Shown here piece after piece: positions 42,864 through 51,429 of a DNA stretch of 64,000 nucleotides. A model generated the notes under the pieces. That model made no database searches and was not told the DNA's origin. It saw only the letters and a list, made by a program, of their open reading frames with translations. A program made the position numbers and the translations under genes. Position 1 is the stretch's first letter. Every line of letters begins with the position of its first letter. Origin of the DNA: AC-49 sp963766605 (lineage in GTDB: Bacteria; Actinomycetota; Thermoleophilia; Solirubrobacterales; Solirubrobacteraceae); NCBI GenBank assembly GCA_963766605.1, contig CAVYAT010000001.1:434001-498000 (forward strand), given 5' to 3'.

Positions 42864-44610
42864 CGCGCAGCTCCCGCGTCGCGACCTCGTCGACCCGCGG
42901 GCCGACCCCGTCGTCGGGCGTCAGCACCACGCCGTACAGCTCGGTCGCTGCCGCAGCGCTGACCCAACCCTCGAGCACGTCGGTCAGCACCGCCTCGGAC
43001 GGGCGGTCGAGCGGGTCTCCGTAGCCCCCGCCCCCGGCTTCCAGGCCGCGCACATACTCGCCCGGCTCGAGCTCGACATCGCCGATCACCGACTTGGGCT
43101 CGGCCGAGCCGTCGGCCGCGATCCGCTCGACGCGCGCCAGCGAACCCGGCTGCCCGCCGCGCACGCCCGCGGGGGGGTGCTCGCCGAAGTCCGCGAAGTA
43201 GAACGCCTGCATCGTCCCGCGCGACGGACCGAACACGATCTCGCTCGCCGGGCCGCCGCGGAAACGGCCGGCGCCACCTGTGTCCGGCAGCAGGCGCAGT
43301 GCACCGAACCGGATTGGGTACTTCTGCTCGAGCACCTCGATGCTGTCGATGTAGATCGTCTTTGCGCAGTCGGGCATCGCGTACGTCACCCAGCCGTCGC
43401 ACTCCGGCGACGCCGGGCCGCCGTTGTTGCCGATCACGAGCTGGTTGACGTACGCCCGCCCGGTGCGCGGGTCGACGCCGGAGATGACGGCGAATCCTGG
43501 ACCACACGCTCCCGCGCCTTCAGCCAGCCCGTGCCCCGGCCCGAGGTCGGCGAAGCCGGCCTGGATCGCGTTGATCAGGCGGTTGAGCACGTTGGTGGTC
43601 GCAACCGACGCCGAATGCGGCGGCGTCAGCCCGCCGGCCAGCGAGCCGGGGCGGATCCGGACGTCGACGCGACGGAAACTGCCCGCGTTGTGGGGGACGT
43701 CCTCGGGCAGGCAGTTGAACACGGCGATCAGCGCGCCGGCGCGCGCGCACGCCTCCGAGACGTTCAGCCCCAGCGCCAAGCAGTCGTCGTTGTCGGTCAG
43801 ATCGACCGTCACCCGGCCGGCCTCGCCGTCGATGTCGACGCCCACCCGCACCGGGATCCCGTCCGGGTGACCGTCGAGCGGGTCGTGGCAACCAGCCACG
43901 CTCAGCTTCCGCGACGGCAGCTCGCGGATCGCCTCGGTCATGCGCCGCTCGGAGTAGTCGAACCACTCGCCCACGAACTGCTCGAGCGTCTCGAGGCCGT
44001 AGCGCTCGGCCAGTTCGTGGAGCCGGCGCTCACCGATCCGGATCGCTCCGAGCGCTGCAAGGTAGTCGCCGTACCACATCTCCGGGACCCGGATCCGGGC
44101 GCGGCACATGCGCACGATGTCCGGCACGTCCGCGTGATCGCGCTGGATCCGCACGCACGGGAAGATCAGGGCGCCCTCTTCGTAGACGTCGCGCGCATAG
44201 GACATGTAGGTCGTCGGCTGAGAGTTGCCGCAGTCGGCCTGGTGGGCCTTGGCCGAGACCGTGAACACATGGCGGCCGCCGATGAACACCGGCGCCAGCA
44301 GCGTGTGATCGGCTGGATGCGTGTTGCCGCTCTGCGGGTCGTTGTGCAGGAAGGCGTCTCCCGCCCTCAGGTCGGGGTGCAACTCGCGCATCGAGCGCGT
44401 CTGCAGGCCGGCGCCGAGCACGTGGGCCTGAAGGCCTTCGGCCGCGGTCAGCATCTGATCGTCGGCGGTGACGATGCAGCACGAGAAGTCGCGCGCCATG
44501 TTGAGCACCGCGCTGCGCCCGGTGCGGAACAGCGTGTTCGTCATCTCGCGGACGATCACGTCAAAGCGGTTGGCCAGGACCGCGGTCAGGACGCCGCCGA
44601 GCTCCGTCAT
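42850..44610 (-). CDS. hyuB: Hydantoinase B/oxoprolinase subunit B
   Basis: 586 residues. It pairs with subunit A to hydrolyse a cyclic amide or to carboxylate/phosphorylate a small substrate with ATP. Family markers: EMTNTLFRTGRSAVLNMARDFS at the N-terminus, AFLHNDPQSGNTHPADHTLL (about residue 88), AKAHQADCGN, and later SVATTNVLNRLINAIQ and GGAGRFRGG. Full length. The ATG at 44610 overlaps the stop of hyuA (ATGA). The assignment to hydantoinase versus N-methylhydantoinase, oxoprolinase or acetophenone-carboxylase type cannot be made from sequence alone. Confidence 0.92.
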   Translation of the reverse strand: MTELGGVLTAVLANRFDVIVREMTNTLFRTGRSAVLNMARDFSCCIVTADDQMLTAAEGLQAHVLGAGLQTRSMRELHPDLRAGDAFLHNDPQSGNTHPADHTLLAPVFIGGRHVFTVSAKAHQADCGNSQPTTYMSYARDVYEEGALIFPCVRIQRDHADVPDIVRMCRARIRVPEMWYGDYLAALGAIRIGERRLHELAERYGLETLEQFVGEWFDYSERRMTEAIRELPSRKLSVAGCHDPLDGHPDGIPVRVGVDIDGEAGRVTVDLTDNDDCLALGLNVSEACARAGALIAVFNCLPEDVPHNAGSFRRVDVRIRPGSLAGGLTPPHSASVATTNVLNRLINAIQAGFADLGPGHGLAEGAGACGPGFAVISGVDPRTGRAYVNQLVIGNNGGPASPECDGWVTYAMPDCAKTIYIDSIEVLEQKYPIRFGALRLLPDTGGAGRFRGGPASEIVFGPSRGTMQAFYFADFGEHPPAGVRGGQPGSLARVERIAADGSAEPKSVIGDVELEPGEYVRGLEAGGGGYGDPLDRPSEAVLTDVLEGWVSAAAATELYGVVLTPDDGVGPRVDEVATRELRDGRR

Positions 44611-46685
44611 CCCGGCAGCTCCAGGACGTAACTTCCGAGATCGGTCGTGCGCAACCGAACGCCCGGCGGCACGACGACTGTCGTCGTCGGCTCGGTGACG
44701 AGCAGCGGTCCGGCGATCTCGGTGCCGGCAGCGAGCGAACCGCCGTCGAGCACCCGTACGTCGACCTCGCCGGTGTCGGTGAAGAACGCGCGCCGCATGC
44801 GCGGCTTGGCGGCCGCGCCGGCGCCCGCGATCTGCCCCAGGAGCGGAGTGAACGGCCGCGCGACGGTCCGCCCTCGGCACTGAAGGATCTCGACGACCTC
44901 GCCCGGGTCCGAGGTCGCGAAGAGCCGCTGGTGCAGCCCGTGGAAGGCGTGAGCGATGCGCTGTGGATCGCCGAGCTCGGAGACGTCGCGGTCGGCGAGC
45001 GGCAGCTCGATCGTCCAGGCCTGGTGGGCGTAGCGCGCCTCGAGGAAGCGCTCCCGGTGCACGCTCTCCAGGCCGGAGGGGAGGCTGCGCTCGAACACCT
45101 CGAGCCGGGTGTCGATCGCGTCGAACGCGGCGCGCAGCGCCGCATAGTCGTAGTCGGCGGAGTCGGTCTGGAGGCTGGAGCCCGCCTCGTAGACGATGTC
45201 GGAATACTGGCCGCCGAACGCGCTCAACGCGCCCGCCGTCCTTGGGATCAGAACGCGCCGGCACTCCAGCGCGCGAGCGATGGCGGCGATGTTCAGGCCC
45301 GCCGCGCCGCCGCCGGCGACGATCGCCAGGTCACGCGGGTCGACGCCCTGGTTGATCGTGATCTCGCGGATCGCCCCGACCATGTGCTCACCGGCCAGCG
45401 TCAGAACCGCGTCGGCCGCCTCCTGGACGCCGAGGCCGAGGCGCTCACCGAGGGTCGTGAGCGCGGCGTGCGCGGCGTCCTCCTCGAGCGGCATCGCGCC
45501 GCCGAGGAACCGCTCGGGGTCCAGATAGCCGAGCACGCACGCAGCGTCGGTGACGGTCGGCTGCGTGCCGCCGCGCCCGTAGCACGCGGGACCCGGGTCA
45601 GCACCCGCGCTGTCGGGACCGACGCGCAGCAGCCCGCCACCGTCGATCCACGCGATCGACCCGCCGCCCGATCCGATCGAGCGGACGTCGACCGACGCCA
45701 GCCCGGTGTGGTGGCCGACGAACGGCTCGCCGAGCCACGTCTCGCGCGTGAAGACGGGGCTGCCCTCGCGCACGAGGCTGACGTCGAAGCTCGTCCCGCC
45801 GGTGTCGCAGACGACGGCGTCATCGGCGCCGAACTCGCGGCGAGCGTAGAGGCGCGCGCCGATCGGGGCCAGCGACGGGCCGGATTTGGCGGCGTAGATC
45901 GGGCGCTGCGCGAGGTGCTCGATCGGCAGCACGCCGCCCATCGACGTCGCCGCGACGAGTCGGCCCTTCAGGCCCGCGTCGCGCAGACCTTCCTCGACGC
46001 CGCGCAGGTGGCGTTGCATCAACGGCTTGAGCGACGCGTCGATCGCCGCGCACGACGTGCGCCGATACTCGCGAAGCACCGGGTTGAGTGCGTGCGAGCA
46101 TGTCACCGCAACCCCCGGCAGCAGTTCGCTGCACAGGATCGCCAACCGGTCCTCGTGTTCACCGTTGGCAACCGACCACAGCAGCGCGATCGCCACCGCC
46201 TCGACGTCGAGCGCGCCGACGCCCGCCAGCACGCCGCGCGCGTGGTCCTCGTCGAGCGGCGTGACGACTTCGCCGTCGGCGCCGATCCGCTCACGGATCT
46301 CGAACGTCAGGCGCCGCGGGATGTACGGCTCGGGGTACGGGCGCGTGAAGTCATACGGATGCATCGATCCACCCTCGCGCCGTACCAGCACGTCGGGAAA
46401 GCCCTCGGTGCACAGGAGCGCCGTGCGGGCGGTGGTGCCCTGGAGGATCGCGTTGGTGGCCTGCGTCGTGGAGTACACGAACAGCGCGGTGCGCCCGAGG
46501 ACGCCCTCGAGGTCGGTGCCCATCGCCGTCGCCGCGCCCTCCAGCGCCGAACGCAGGCCGGCGATCAGGTCATGCGGCGTGGTCAGCGACTTGCCGATGT
46601 GGACGGCGCCCCCGCCGGAGACGACGACATCGGTGAACGTGCCGCCGACGTCGCACGTGACCTTGAGGTCGCGGTCTGCGCTCAT
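44607..46685 (-). CDS. hyuA: Hydantoinase A/oxoprolinase subunit A
   Basis: 692 residues, the ATP-binding partner of HyuB. The N-terminal actin-like ATPase half shows VTCDVGGTFTDVVV and the substrate-phosphorylation loop YSTTQATNAILQGTTARTAL; the second half has DTGGTSFDVSLV (about residue 295) and GGGAAGLNIAAIARAL. Full length. Its ATG overlaps the aminotransferase stop by 4 bases. The enzyme would use ATP to open or activate an amide-containing ring. The operon position suggests it works on the compound delivered by the ABC importer or on the aminotransferase's substrate. Confidence 0.92.
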   Translation of the reverse strand: MSADRDLKVTCDVGGTFTDVVVSGGGAVHIGKSLTTPHDLIAGLRSALEGAATAMGTDLEGVLGRTALFVYSTTQATNAILQGTTARTALLCTEGFPDVLVRREGGSMHPYDFTRPYPEPYIPRRLTFEIRERIGADGEVVTPLDEDHARGVLAGVGALDVEAVAIALLWSVANGEHEDRLAILCSELLPGVAVTCSHALNPVLREYRRTSCAAIDASLKPLMQRHLRGVEEGLRDAGLKGRLVAATSMGGVLPIEHLAQRPIYAAKSGPSLAPIGARLYARREFGADDAVVCDTGGTSFDVSLVREGSPVFTRETWLGEPFVGHHTGLASVDVRSIGSGGGSIAWIDGGGLLRVGPDSAGADPGPACYGRGGTQPTVTDAACVLGYLDPERFLGGAMPLEEDAAHAALTTLGERLGLGVQEAADAVLTLAGEHMVGAIREITINQGVDPRDLAIVAGGGAAGLNIAAIARALECRRVLIPRTAGALSAFGGQYSDIVYEAGSSLQTDSADYDYAALRAAFDAIDTRLEVFERSLPSGLESVHRERFLEARYAHQAWTIELPLADRDVSELGDPQRIAHAFHGLHQRLFATSDPGEVVEILQCRGRTVARPFTPLLGQIAGAGAAAKPRMRRAFFTDTGEVDVRVLDGGSLAAGTEIAGPLLVTEPTTTVVVPPGVRLRTTDLGSYVLELPG

Positions 46686-47953
46686 CGCGACAGTGTCACG
46701 CGCTGCGCCGCCACATCGGTGATCGCCGCGCGCAGCCCCGAAAGGGCGCGCTCGGTCAGGGCGTCGTCCATCGCCGTCGTCAGGCCGAACTCGCCGCCGC
46801 TGCCGTAGTAGACGCCGTGGGTGACCGCAGCGAGGTGCAGCAGCGCCGATGCGTCATGGTCGACCTCGCCGTCCGGCCCGTCGAGCACGTAGAGCCCGAA
46901 TGCCGAGCCGACGCCGGCTGTGCGCACCGGCAGCTCAGCGTCGCGCGCGGCGGACTCGATCTCGGCGCGCATCGCGTCGGCGAGGCCATCGATGCGGTCG
47001 ATCTCCGCGGCGGTCAGGCGTTCGACGGCGATCCGCCCGGCGACCGAGCCAAGCAGGTTGCCGTTGAACGAGCCGCCGTGGTACTGCGGCGCGGGGCCGA
47101 GCGGGTCGAACACGGACATCAACTCGGACGACGCGAGCACCGCCCCGACCGGCAGACCGCCTCCGATCCACTTCCCGAGGCATGTGATGTCGGCGTCGAT
47201 CCCGAACCGCTCGGCGGAGCCGCCCTCGGCGAGCCGGAACATCAAGCAGTCGTCGAGCACGAACAGCACGCCCGCCTCGCGCGAGAGATCGCGCAACGCG
47301 GACAGGAAGCCCGGTGGCGGGGTCGTGACCAGGCCCGTGTACTGCACGGGCTCGACGATGATGGCGGCGACCTGGCCGGCGTTGCGGTGCAGGGCGGCGG
47401 CGTAGGAGTCGAGGTCGCCGAACTCGGCCAGCGCGACGCGGCCCGGAACCTCGGCCTGCCCCTGGAGGCCGGCCTCGAGATCGTCGTAGGAGCCGTGGTA
47501 GGCGTGCCAGCCCTTGATGATCACCGGCCGGCCGGTGACGCTGCGCGCGAGCTTCACGCCGAGCATCGTCGCCTCCGTGCCGGTGTTGGCGAAGCGCACG
47601 GCGTCGGCGCCGATGCGCGCGCACAGCAGCTCCGCGAACTCGATCTGTGCGTCCGAAGCACCGGGCCAGGCGGTTCCGCGCTGCAGGGCGGCGCTCAGCG
47701 CCTCGACGATCGGCGGGTGGGCGTGGCCGTGGATCACGCTCAGGCCGTTGCCGAACAGGTCGACGTACTCATGGCCGTCGACGTCGGTGAGGACCGCACC
47801 CGAGCCGCGCTCGAACACGACCGGATACGGAGCGAACCAGCTCAGCGACCGCGTCAGACCACGGACCATGCTGTGCGACGCGCGCTCCATCGTGCGCTCG
47901 CTGAGCGGCGTGCGGGCCCGGTAGCGCGCCTCGATCGTTTTGATACCGATCAT
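46682..47953 (-). CDS. Class III aminotransferase (glutamate-1-semialdehyde aminomutase-like)
   Basis: 423 residues, PLP-dependent fold type I. Features: VDLFGNGLSVIHGHAHPPIVEA near residue 70, FANTGTEATMLGVKLARSVTG (phosphate site), KGWHAYHGSYDD, LFVLDDCLMFR with the PLP-contacting Asp, and TCLGKWIGGGLPVGA with the Schiff-base Lys at about residue 265. The gly-rich YHGGSFNGNLLG resembles the aminomutase-like subgroup, but the gene is not in a haem operon, so a catabolic aminotransferase or aminomutase for an unusual amino acid is more likely. First gene of a five-gene operon. The ATG at 47953 is 9 bases past a clear promoter and lies against the operator. Confidence 0.9.
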   Translation of the reverse strand: MIGIKTIEARYRARTPLSERTMERASHSMVRGLTRSLSWFAPYPVVFERGSGAVLTDVDGHEYVDLFGNGLSVIHGHAHPPIVEALSAALQRGTAWPGASDAQIEFAELLCARIGADAVRFANTGTEATMLGVKLARSVTGRPVIIKGWHAYHGSYDDLEAGLQGQAEVPGRVALAEFGDLDSYAAALHRNAGQVAAIIVEPVQYTGLVTTPPPGFLSALRDLSREAGVLFVLDDCLMFRLAEGGSAERFGIDADITCLGKWIGGGLPVGAVLASSELMSVFDPLGPAPQYHGGSFNGNLLGSVAGRIAVERLTAAEIDRIDGLADAMRAEIESAARDAELPVRTAGVGSAFGLYVLDGPDGEVDHDASALLHLAAVTHGVYYGSGGEFGLTTAMDDALTERALSGLRAAITDVAAQRVTLSR

Positions 47954-47991
47954 TTGGTATGCATCCTATGGGCGTCGTTCGCGAGCGTCAA
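47954..47991 (-). promoter_or_regulatory. Promoter and operator of the aminotransferase operon
   Basis: On the minus strand TTGACG (47986-47991) and TAGGAT (47963-47968) are 17 bases apart, a near-consensus vegetative promoter. TGCATACCAA (47954-47963) follows immediately, so it covers the expected transcription start and ends at the ATG. The same element in reverse orientation (48007-48016) marks the divergent RidA gene. Confidence 0.75.
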
Positions 47992-48001
47992 GCCCGCCCT
48001 G

Positions 48002-48016
48002 TAGTTTGCATACCAA
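48002..48016 (+). promoter_or_regulatory. -10 element and operator of the RidA-like gene
   Basis: TAGTTT (48002-48007) is a likely -10; its -35 (TTCGCG, 18 bases upstream) is weak. TGCATACCAA (48007-48016) follows at the expected start site, the mirror image of the element on the divergent aminotransferase promoter. GGAGG precedes the GTG start 48048. Confidence 0.65.
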
Positions 48017-48047
48017 CTGATCGATTTCCCCCCATCGGAGGCACCCC

Positions 48048-48428
48048 GTGTCCATCCAACGCATCCCCACTGACCCCCCGAGCGGCTTCAGCGACGCCGT
48101 CGTCACGAGCGGCCCCGGACGGACAATCCACATCTCCGGCAACGTCGGATTCGGCGATGACGCCAAGGTCGTGGCCGGCGGGATGGGCGCCGAAGCGCGA
48201 GCGACGTTCGCCAACATCGAACGCGCGCTGGCGAAGGCGGGGGCGGGCATGTCCGATGTCGTGCGAATCACGGCGTTCATGACGTCGCTCGACGCGTACG
48301 GCGAATACGCACAGGTGCGCTCGGAGGTGTTCGGCGACACCCTTCCCGCGAGCGCCACGGTGCAGGTCGCAGGCCTGCTCGTCGGCGCGCAGATCGAGAT
48401 CGACGCCGTCGCGTTCGTGCAGGACTGA
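48048..48428 (+). CDS. RidA (YjgF/YER057c/UK114) family protein without the canonical arginine
   Basis: 126 residues, one full Rid domain: FSDAVVTSGPGRTIHISGNVG, ATFANIERALAKAGAGMSDVVRITAFMTSL, and TVQVAGLLVGAQIEIDAVAFVQ. Canonical RidA hydrolyses reactive enamine/imine intermediates and needs an Arg (Arg105 in E. coli, in PARS). Here the equivalent reads PASA, with Ser102, so it belongs to a Rid subgroup that may act on another intermediate or lack deaminase activity. Such genes often stand in catabolic operons for nitrogen compounds. It is divergent from the aminotransferase operon under a shared operator region. Confidence 0.9.
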   Translation: MSIQRIPTDPPSGFSDAVVTSGPGRTIHISGNVGFGDDAKVVAGGMGAEARATFANIERALAKAGAGMSDVVRITAFMTSLDAYGEYAQVRSEVFGDTLPASATVQVAGLLVGAQIEIDAVAFVQD

Positions 48429-48445
48429 CGCGCCGGCGTTCACGG

Positions 48446-49486
48446 TCAGATCGCGGTCGCCGACGACTCCGCCGCGGCGGGCGCGTCGTCGGCTGGCAGC
48501 GGGAAGTGGCAAGCGAACGCCCGCCCCGAGTCGGGCATCGCCGCCTGCGGGTCCTCGGCGATGCAACGTGTGCGGCTCGCGAGGTACGCCGGCCCGGCCG
48601 GGCACCGCGGGTGGAATCGGCAGCCCGGCGGCGGGTTGCGAGCGTCCGGCACGCTACCGGCGACCGGCGCCGACACCGGGTCGCCGTGCACCCGCGGGAT
48701 CGAGTCCAGCAACGTGCGCGAGTACGGGTGCCGAGGCGTTCGGACGAGCTGCCCCCACGATGCGCGCTCGACGGCCTGGCCCAGGTACATGACCATGACC
48801 TCTTCGCACAGGTAGCCGATCACCGCCAGGTCGTGCGAGATGCACAGGTAGGTGAGGCCGAGCGACTCACGCAGCTCGCGCAGCAGGTTGAGCACCGCGG
48901 CCTGGACCGAGACGTCGAGCGCCGAGGTGACCTCGTCGAGGATCAGGAGCCGCGGACGCCCCGCGAGGGCGCGGGCGATCCCCACCCGCTGCAGCTGGCC
49001 GCCGCTCAGCTCGTGCGGATAGCGATCGGCCATCGCGCTCCCGAGCGTGACCTGGTCCAGCAGCTCGGCCACGGCGTGGTCGCCGCTGGTCGGTCGGTCG
49101 TCGTCGTCGCGGCCCTCGTCCGGAAGTCCGGCCTCGCGGCGCTCCCGCAGCCGCACCGCCTCGCGCAGCGTGACGCCGATGGTCTGGCGCGGATGCAGGG
49201 TCGAAAACGGGTCTTGGAACACCATCTGCGCGCACGCGCGGACGTGGCGTAGCGACGCGCCGGTCGCGTTGGTCACGTCGCGCCCGTCGAGCGTGATCGT
49301 CCCGCCCGAAGTCGGAGCGATCTGTGCGATCGCGCGCGCAATCGTCGACTTGCCGGCGCCTGACTCCCCCACGATGCCGAGCGACTCCCCGGCCGCGACG
49401 GCGAATGAGACGTCGTCGACGGCGACGAGCCCGCGCGAGCCACGCCCGTAGCGGACCTGAAGCTGCTCGACCGCGAGCAGGCTCAC
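48446..49486 (-). CDS. Peptide-type ABC importer, ATP-binding protein (DppF/OppF-like)
   Basis: 346 residues. Walker A GESGAGKST, signature LSGGQLQRVGIARAL, Walker B RLLILDEVTSALD, H-loop CISHDLAV. The C-terminal oligopeptide-type extension (RHPYSRTLLDSIP, GCRFHPRCPAG, ending TRC) identifies it as the second ATPase of a Dpp/Opp transporter. GTG 49486 is chosen because it overlaps the stop of the fused permease-ATPase (GTGA) and GGAGG precedes it. Last gene of the importer operon, convergent with the RidA-like gene. Confidence 0.93.
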   Translation of the reverse strand: MSLLAVEQLQVRYGRGSRGLVAVDDVSFAVAAGESLGIVGESGAGKSTIARAIAQIAPTSGGTITLDGRDVTNATGASLRHVRACAQMVFQDPFSTLHPRQTIGVTLREAVRLRERREAGLPDEGRDDDDRPTSGDHAVAELLDQVTLGSAMADRYPHELSGGQLQRVGIARALAGRPRLLILDEVTSALDVSVQAAVLNLLRELRESLGLTYLCISHDLAVIGYLCEEVMVMYLGQAVERASWGQLVRTPRHPYSRTLLDSIPRVHGDPVSAPVAGSVPDARNPPPGCRFHPRCPAGPAYLASRTRCIAEDPQAAMPDSGRAFACHFPLPADDAPAAAESSATAI

Positions 49487-51429
49487 GCGGCAGCCTCCGA
49501 CAACCCGTCTGTGGCGGCGAAGCACGCGACCCGGTCGCCGTCGCCGAGATCGGCGAGCGGTGGGCGCTCATGCCGGCAGCGGTCGAACGCGATCGGGCAG
49601 CGGTCGGCGAACGGGCAGCCCGGCGGCTCCTCCCCTGGCGCCGGCGGACGGCCGCGGATGCCCGTGACCTCAGTGCGGCTGCCGTCGGGGCTCAGCTCGA
49701 GGATCGAGTTCATCAGGCCCTGCGTGTAGGGGTGGCGCGGATTGCCGAGCAGCCGCTCGCGTCGACCCTCCTCGACGATCGCGCCGTGGTACATGACGAC
49801 GATCCGGTCGCACAGCTGGTTGACGACTCCGAGGTTGTGGGAGATGAGGACGATCGCCATGCCCTCGCGAGCCTTGACGTCCTTCAGCACGTCGAGCACC
49901 TGCGCCTGGACGGTCACATCGAGCGCCGTCGTCGGCTCGTCGGCGATCAGGACGCGCGGGCGCGCCATCAGCCCCATCGCGATCATGAGGCGCTGCTGCA
50001 TCCCGCCGGAGAACTGGTAGGGGTAGCGCTTGAGTGCTCGCTCGCCGTCGCCGATGCGGACCTCGGCCAGGCGATCCTGTGCCTCAGCCCGCGCCGCCTT
50101 GCGGCTCAGCGAGCGGTGCCGGCGCGCCCCGTCGACGAGCTGCGCGCCGACCCGGGCGCTCGGGTTCATCGAGGAGGTCGGGTCCTGGAAGATCATCGCG
50201 ATGTAGGTGCCGTAGAGCCGCGCCGCCTGGCGCTTGGTCAGCGACCGTGGGTCGATCCCGCCGAGCTCGATGCAGTCGGCGTGAGCCTCGAGCGGGTGGG
50301 GCACGAGCCCGGCCAGCGACAGCGCGGTCAGGGTCTTGCCGCTGCCGGTCTCCCCGACGATCCCGAGCGCCTCGCCGGGACGTAGGGTCAGCGAAACGTC
50401 ACGCACGAGCCTGCGCGGCCCGTCGGGGCCGGGCACGACGACGTCGAGCGCGTCGACCCGCAGCACCACGTCGTCGTCGCCCCCGCCGGCGGGGCCGCCG
50501 CCGGTCACCGGCGCCGCGGCGGCGGCGGCCGCGCGCCTCGAGTCCCCGCGCTTGCCCGCACGCCAGAGGCGCGGGTTCAGCGACCGCGCGGTCGCTTCGC
50601 CGAGATAGACGATCGCGATCCCGGTGATCGTGATGGCGGCGGCCGGAGCGACGGCCGCCCACGGCGTCGTGTAGATCGCCTGCACGCCGGTCGTCAGCTC
50701 GGTTCCCCAATCGAACGACGGCGTCTGGACGCCGACCCCGAGGAAGTCCAGCCCCGAGATGTCGATGATCGCCCCGGCGAAATACGCCAGCCCGGCGAGC
50801 ACCAGCGGCTCGGACATGTTCGGCAGCAGGTAGCGCCCGATGATCCGCGGGCGCCCGACGCCCGACACCTTCGCGCTGGCCACGAACTCCTTCGAGCTGA
50901 CCGAGGTCGCGCAGTTCTCGGACAGGCGCGCGAACGCCGGCGCGGCGCCGATCCCGATCGCGATCACCGCACCGGTCGCGCCGGTGCCGATGATCGTGAC
51001 CAAGAACAGCGCCAGGAGGATCGGCGGGAAGCTCATGAAGACTTCGATCGCACGGCGACCGAAGCCGCGCGCGCGTGGCGCGAGGGCCGCGATCGTCGTG
51101 CCCAGGGCGAACCCGAGCGTCATCGAGATGGCGGCCGCCGCGAGGCCGAGCAGCAGGGTCAGGCGTGTCGCGGTGAGGGTGCGGGCGAGGATGTCGCGCC
51201 CGAGGCTGTCGGTCCCGAGCGGGTGCGCGGCCGAGCTCGACTGGTAGGCGATCGACAGGTCGGTCTTGTGCGCGGCGGGCCCCCAGATGGTGGGGCCGAC
51301 GATCGCCAGGACGACCAGCGCGAGCACGATCGTCAGCCCAACGATTCCACCGGGCGCGGTGAAGAACGCGCGCGCCGCCGGATGCCGGACGCGGGCCGGA
51401 GCGGCAGGCGTTGTCGTCGTCGCGGCCAT
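49483..51429 (-). CDS. Fused ABC permease and ATPase (DppC-DppD-like)
   Basis: 648 residues. Residues about 1-300 are a DppC-type permease: a first membrane helix (GGIVGLTIVLALVVLAIVG), DSLGRDILARTLTATRLTL, and the EAA loop near VGRPRIIGRYLLPN. An Ala/Gly-rich linker (about 305-335) leads to a DppD-type ATPase with GETGSGKTLTALSL, FSGGMQQRLMIAMGL, VLIADEPTTALD and a peptide-importer C-terminus (HPYTQGLMNSI, CPFADRCPIAFDRC). These are usually two genes. The frame is uninterrupted across the joint. The ATG at 51429 overlaps the DppB stop (TGATG). Confidence 0.92.
   Translation of the reverse strand: MAATTTTPAAPARVRHPAARAFFTAPGGIVGLTIVLALVVLAIVGPTIWGPAAHKTDLSIAYQSSSAAHPLGTDSLGRDILARTLTATRLTLLLGLAAAAISMTLGFALGTTIAALAPRARGFGRRAIEVFMSFPPILLALFLVTIIGTGATGAVIAIGIGAAPAFARLSENCATSVSSKEFVASAKVSGVGRPRIIGRYLLPNMSEPLVLAGLAYFAGAIIDISGLDFLGVGVQTPSFDWGTELTTGVQAIYTTPWAAVAPAAAITITGIAIVYLGEATARSLNPRLWRAGKRGDSRRAAAAAAAPVTGGGPAGGGDDDVVLRVDALDVVVPGPDGPRRLVRDVSLTLRPGEALGIVGETGSGKTLTALSLAGLVPHPLEAHADCIELGGIDPRSLTKRQAARLYGTYIAMIFQDPTSSMNPSARVGAQLVDGARRHRSLSRKAARAEAQDRLAEVRIGDGERALKRYPYQFSGGMQQRLMIAMGLMARPRVLIADEPTTALDVTVQAQVLDVLKDVKAREGMAIVLISHNLGVVNQLCDRIVVMYHGAIVEEGRRERLLGNPRHPYTQGLMNSILELSPDGSRTEVTGIRGRPPAPGEEPPGCPFADRCPIAFDRCRHERPPLADLGDGDRVACFAATDGLSEAAA

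Noticed and set aside
46682..47953. Annotation of the class III aminotransferase as HemL
   Set aside because: It resembles glutamate-1-semialdehyde aminomutase, but it leads a catabolic operon with no haem genes, so the specific name is not supported.
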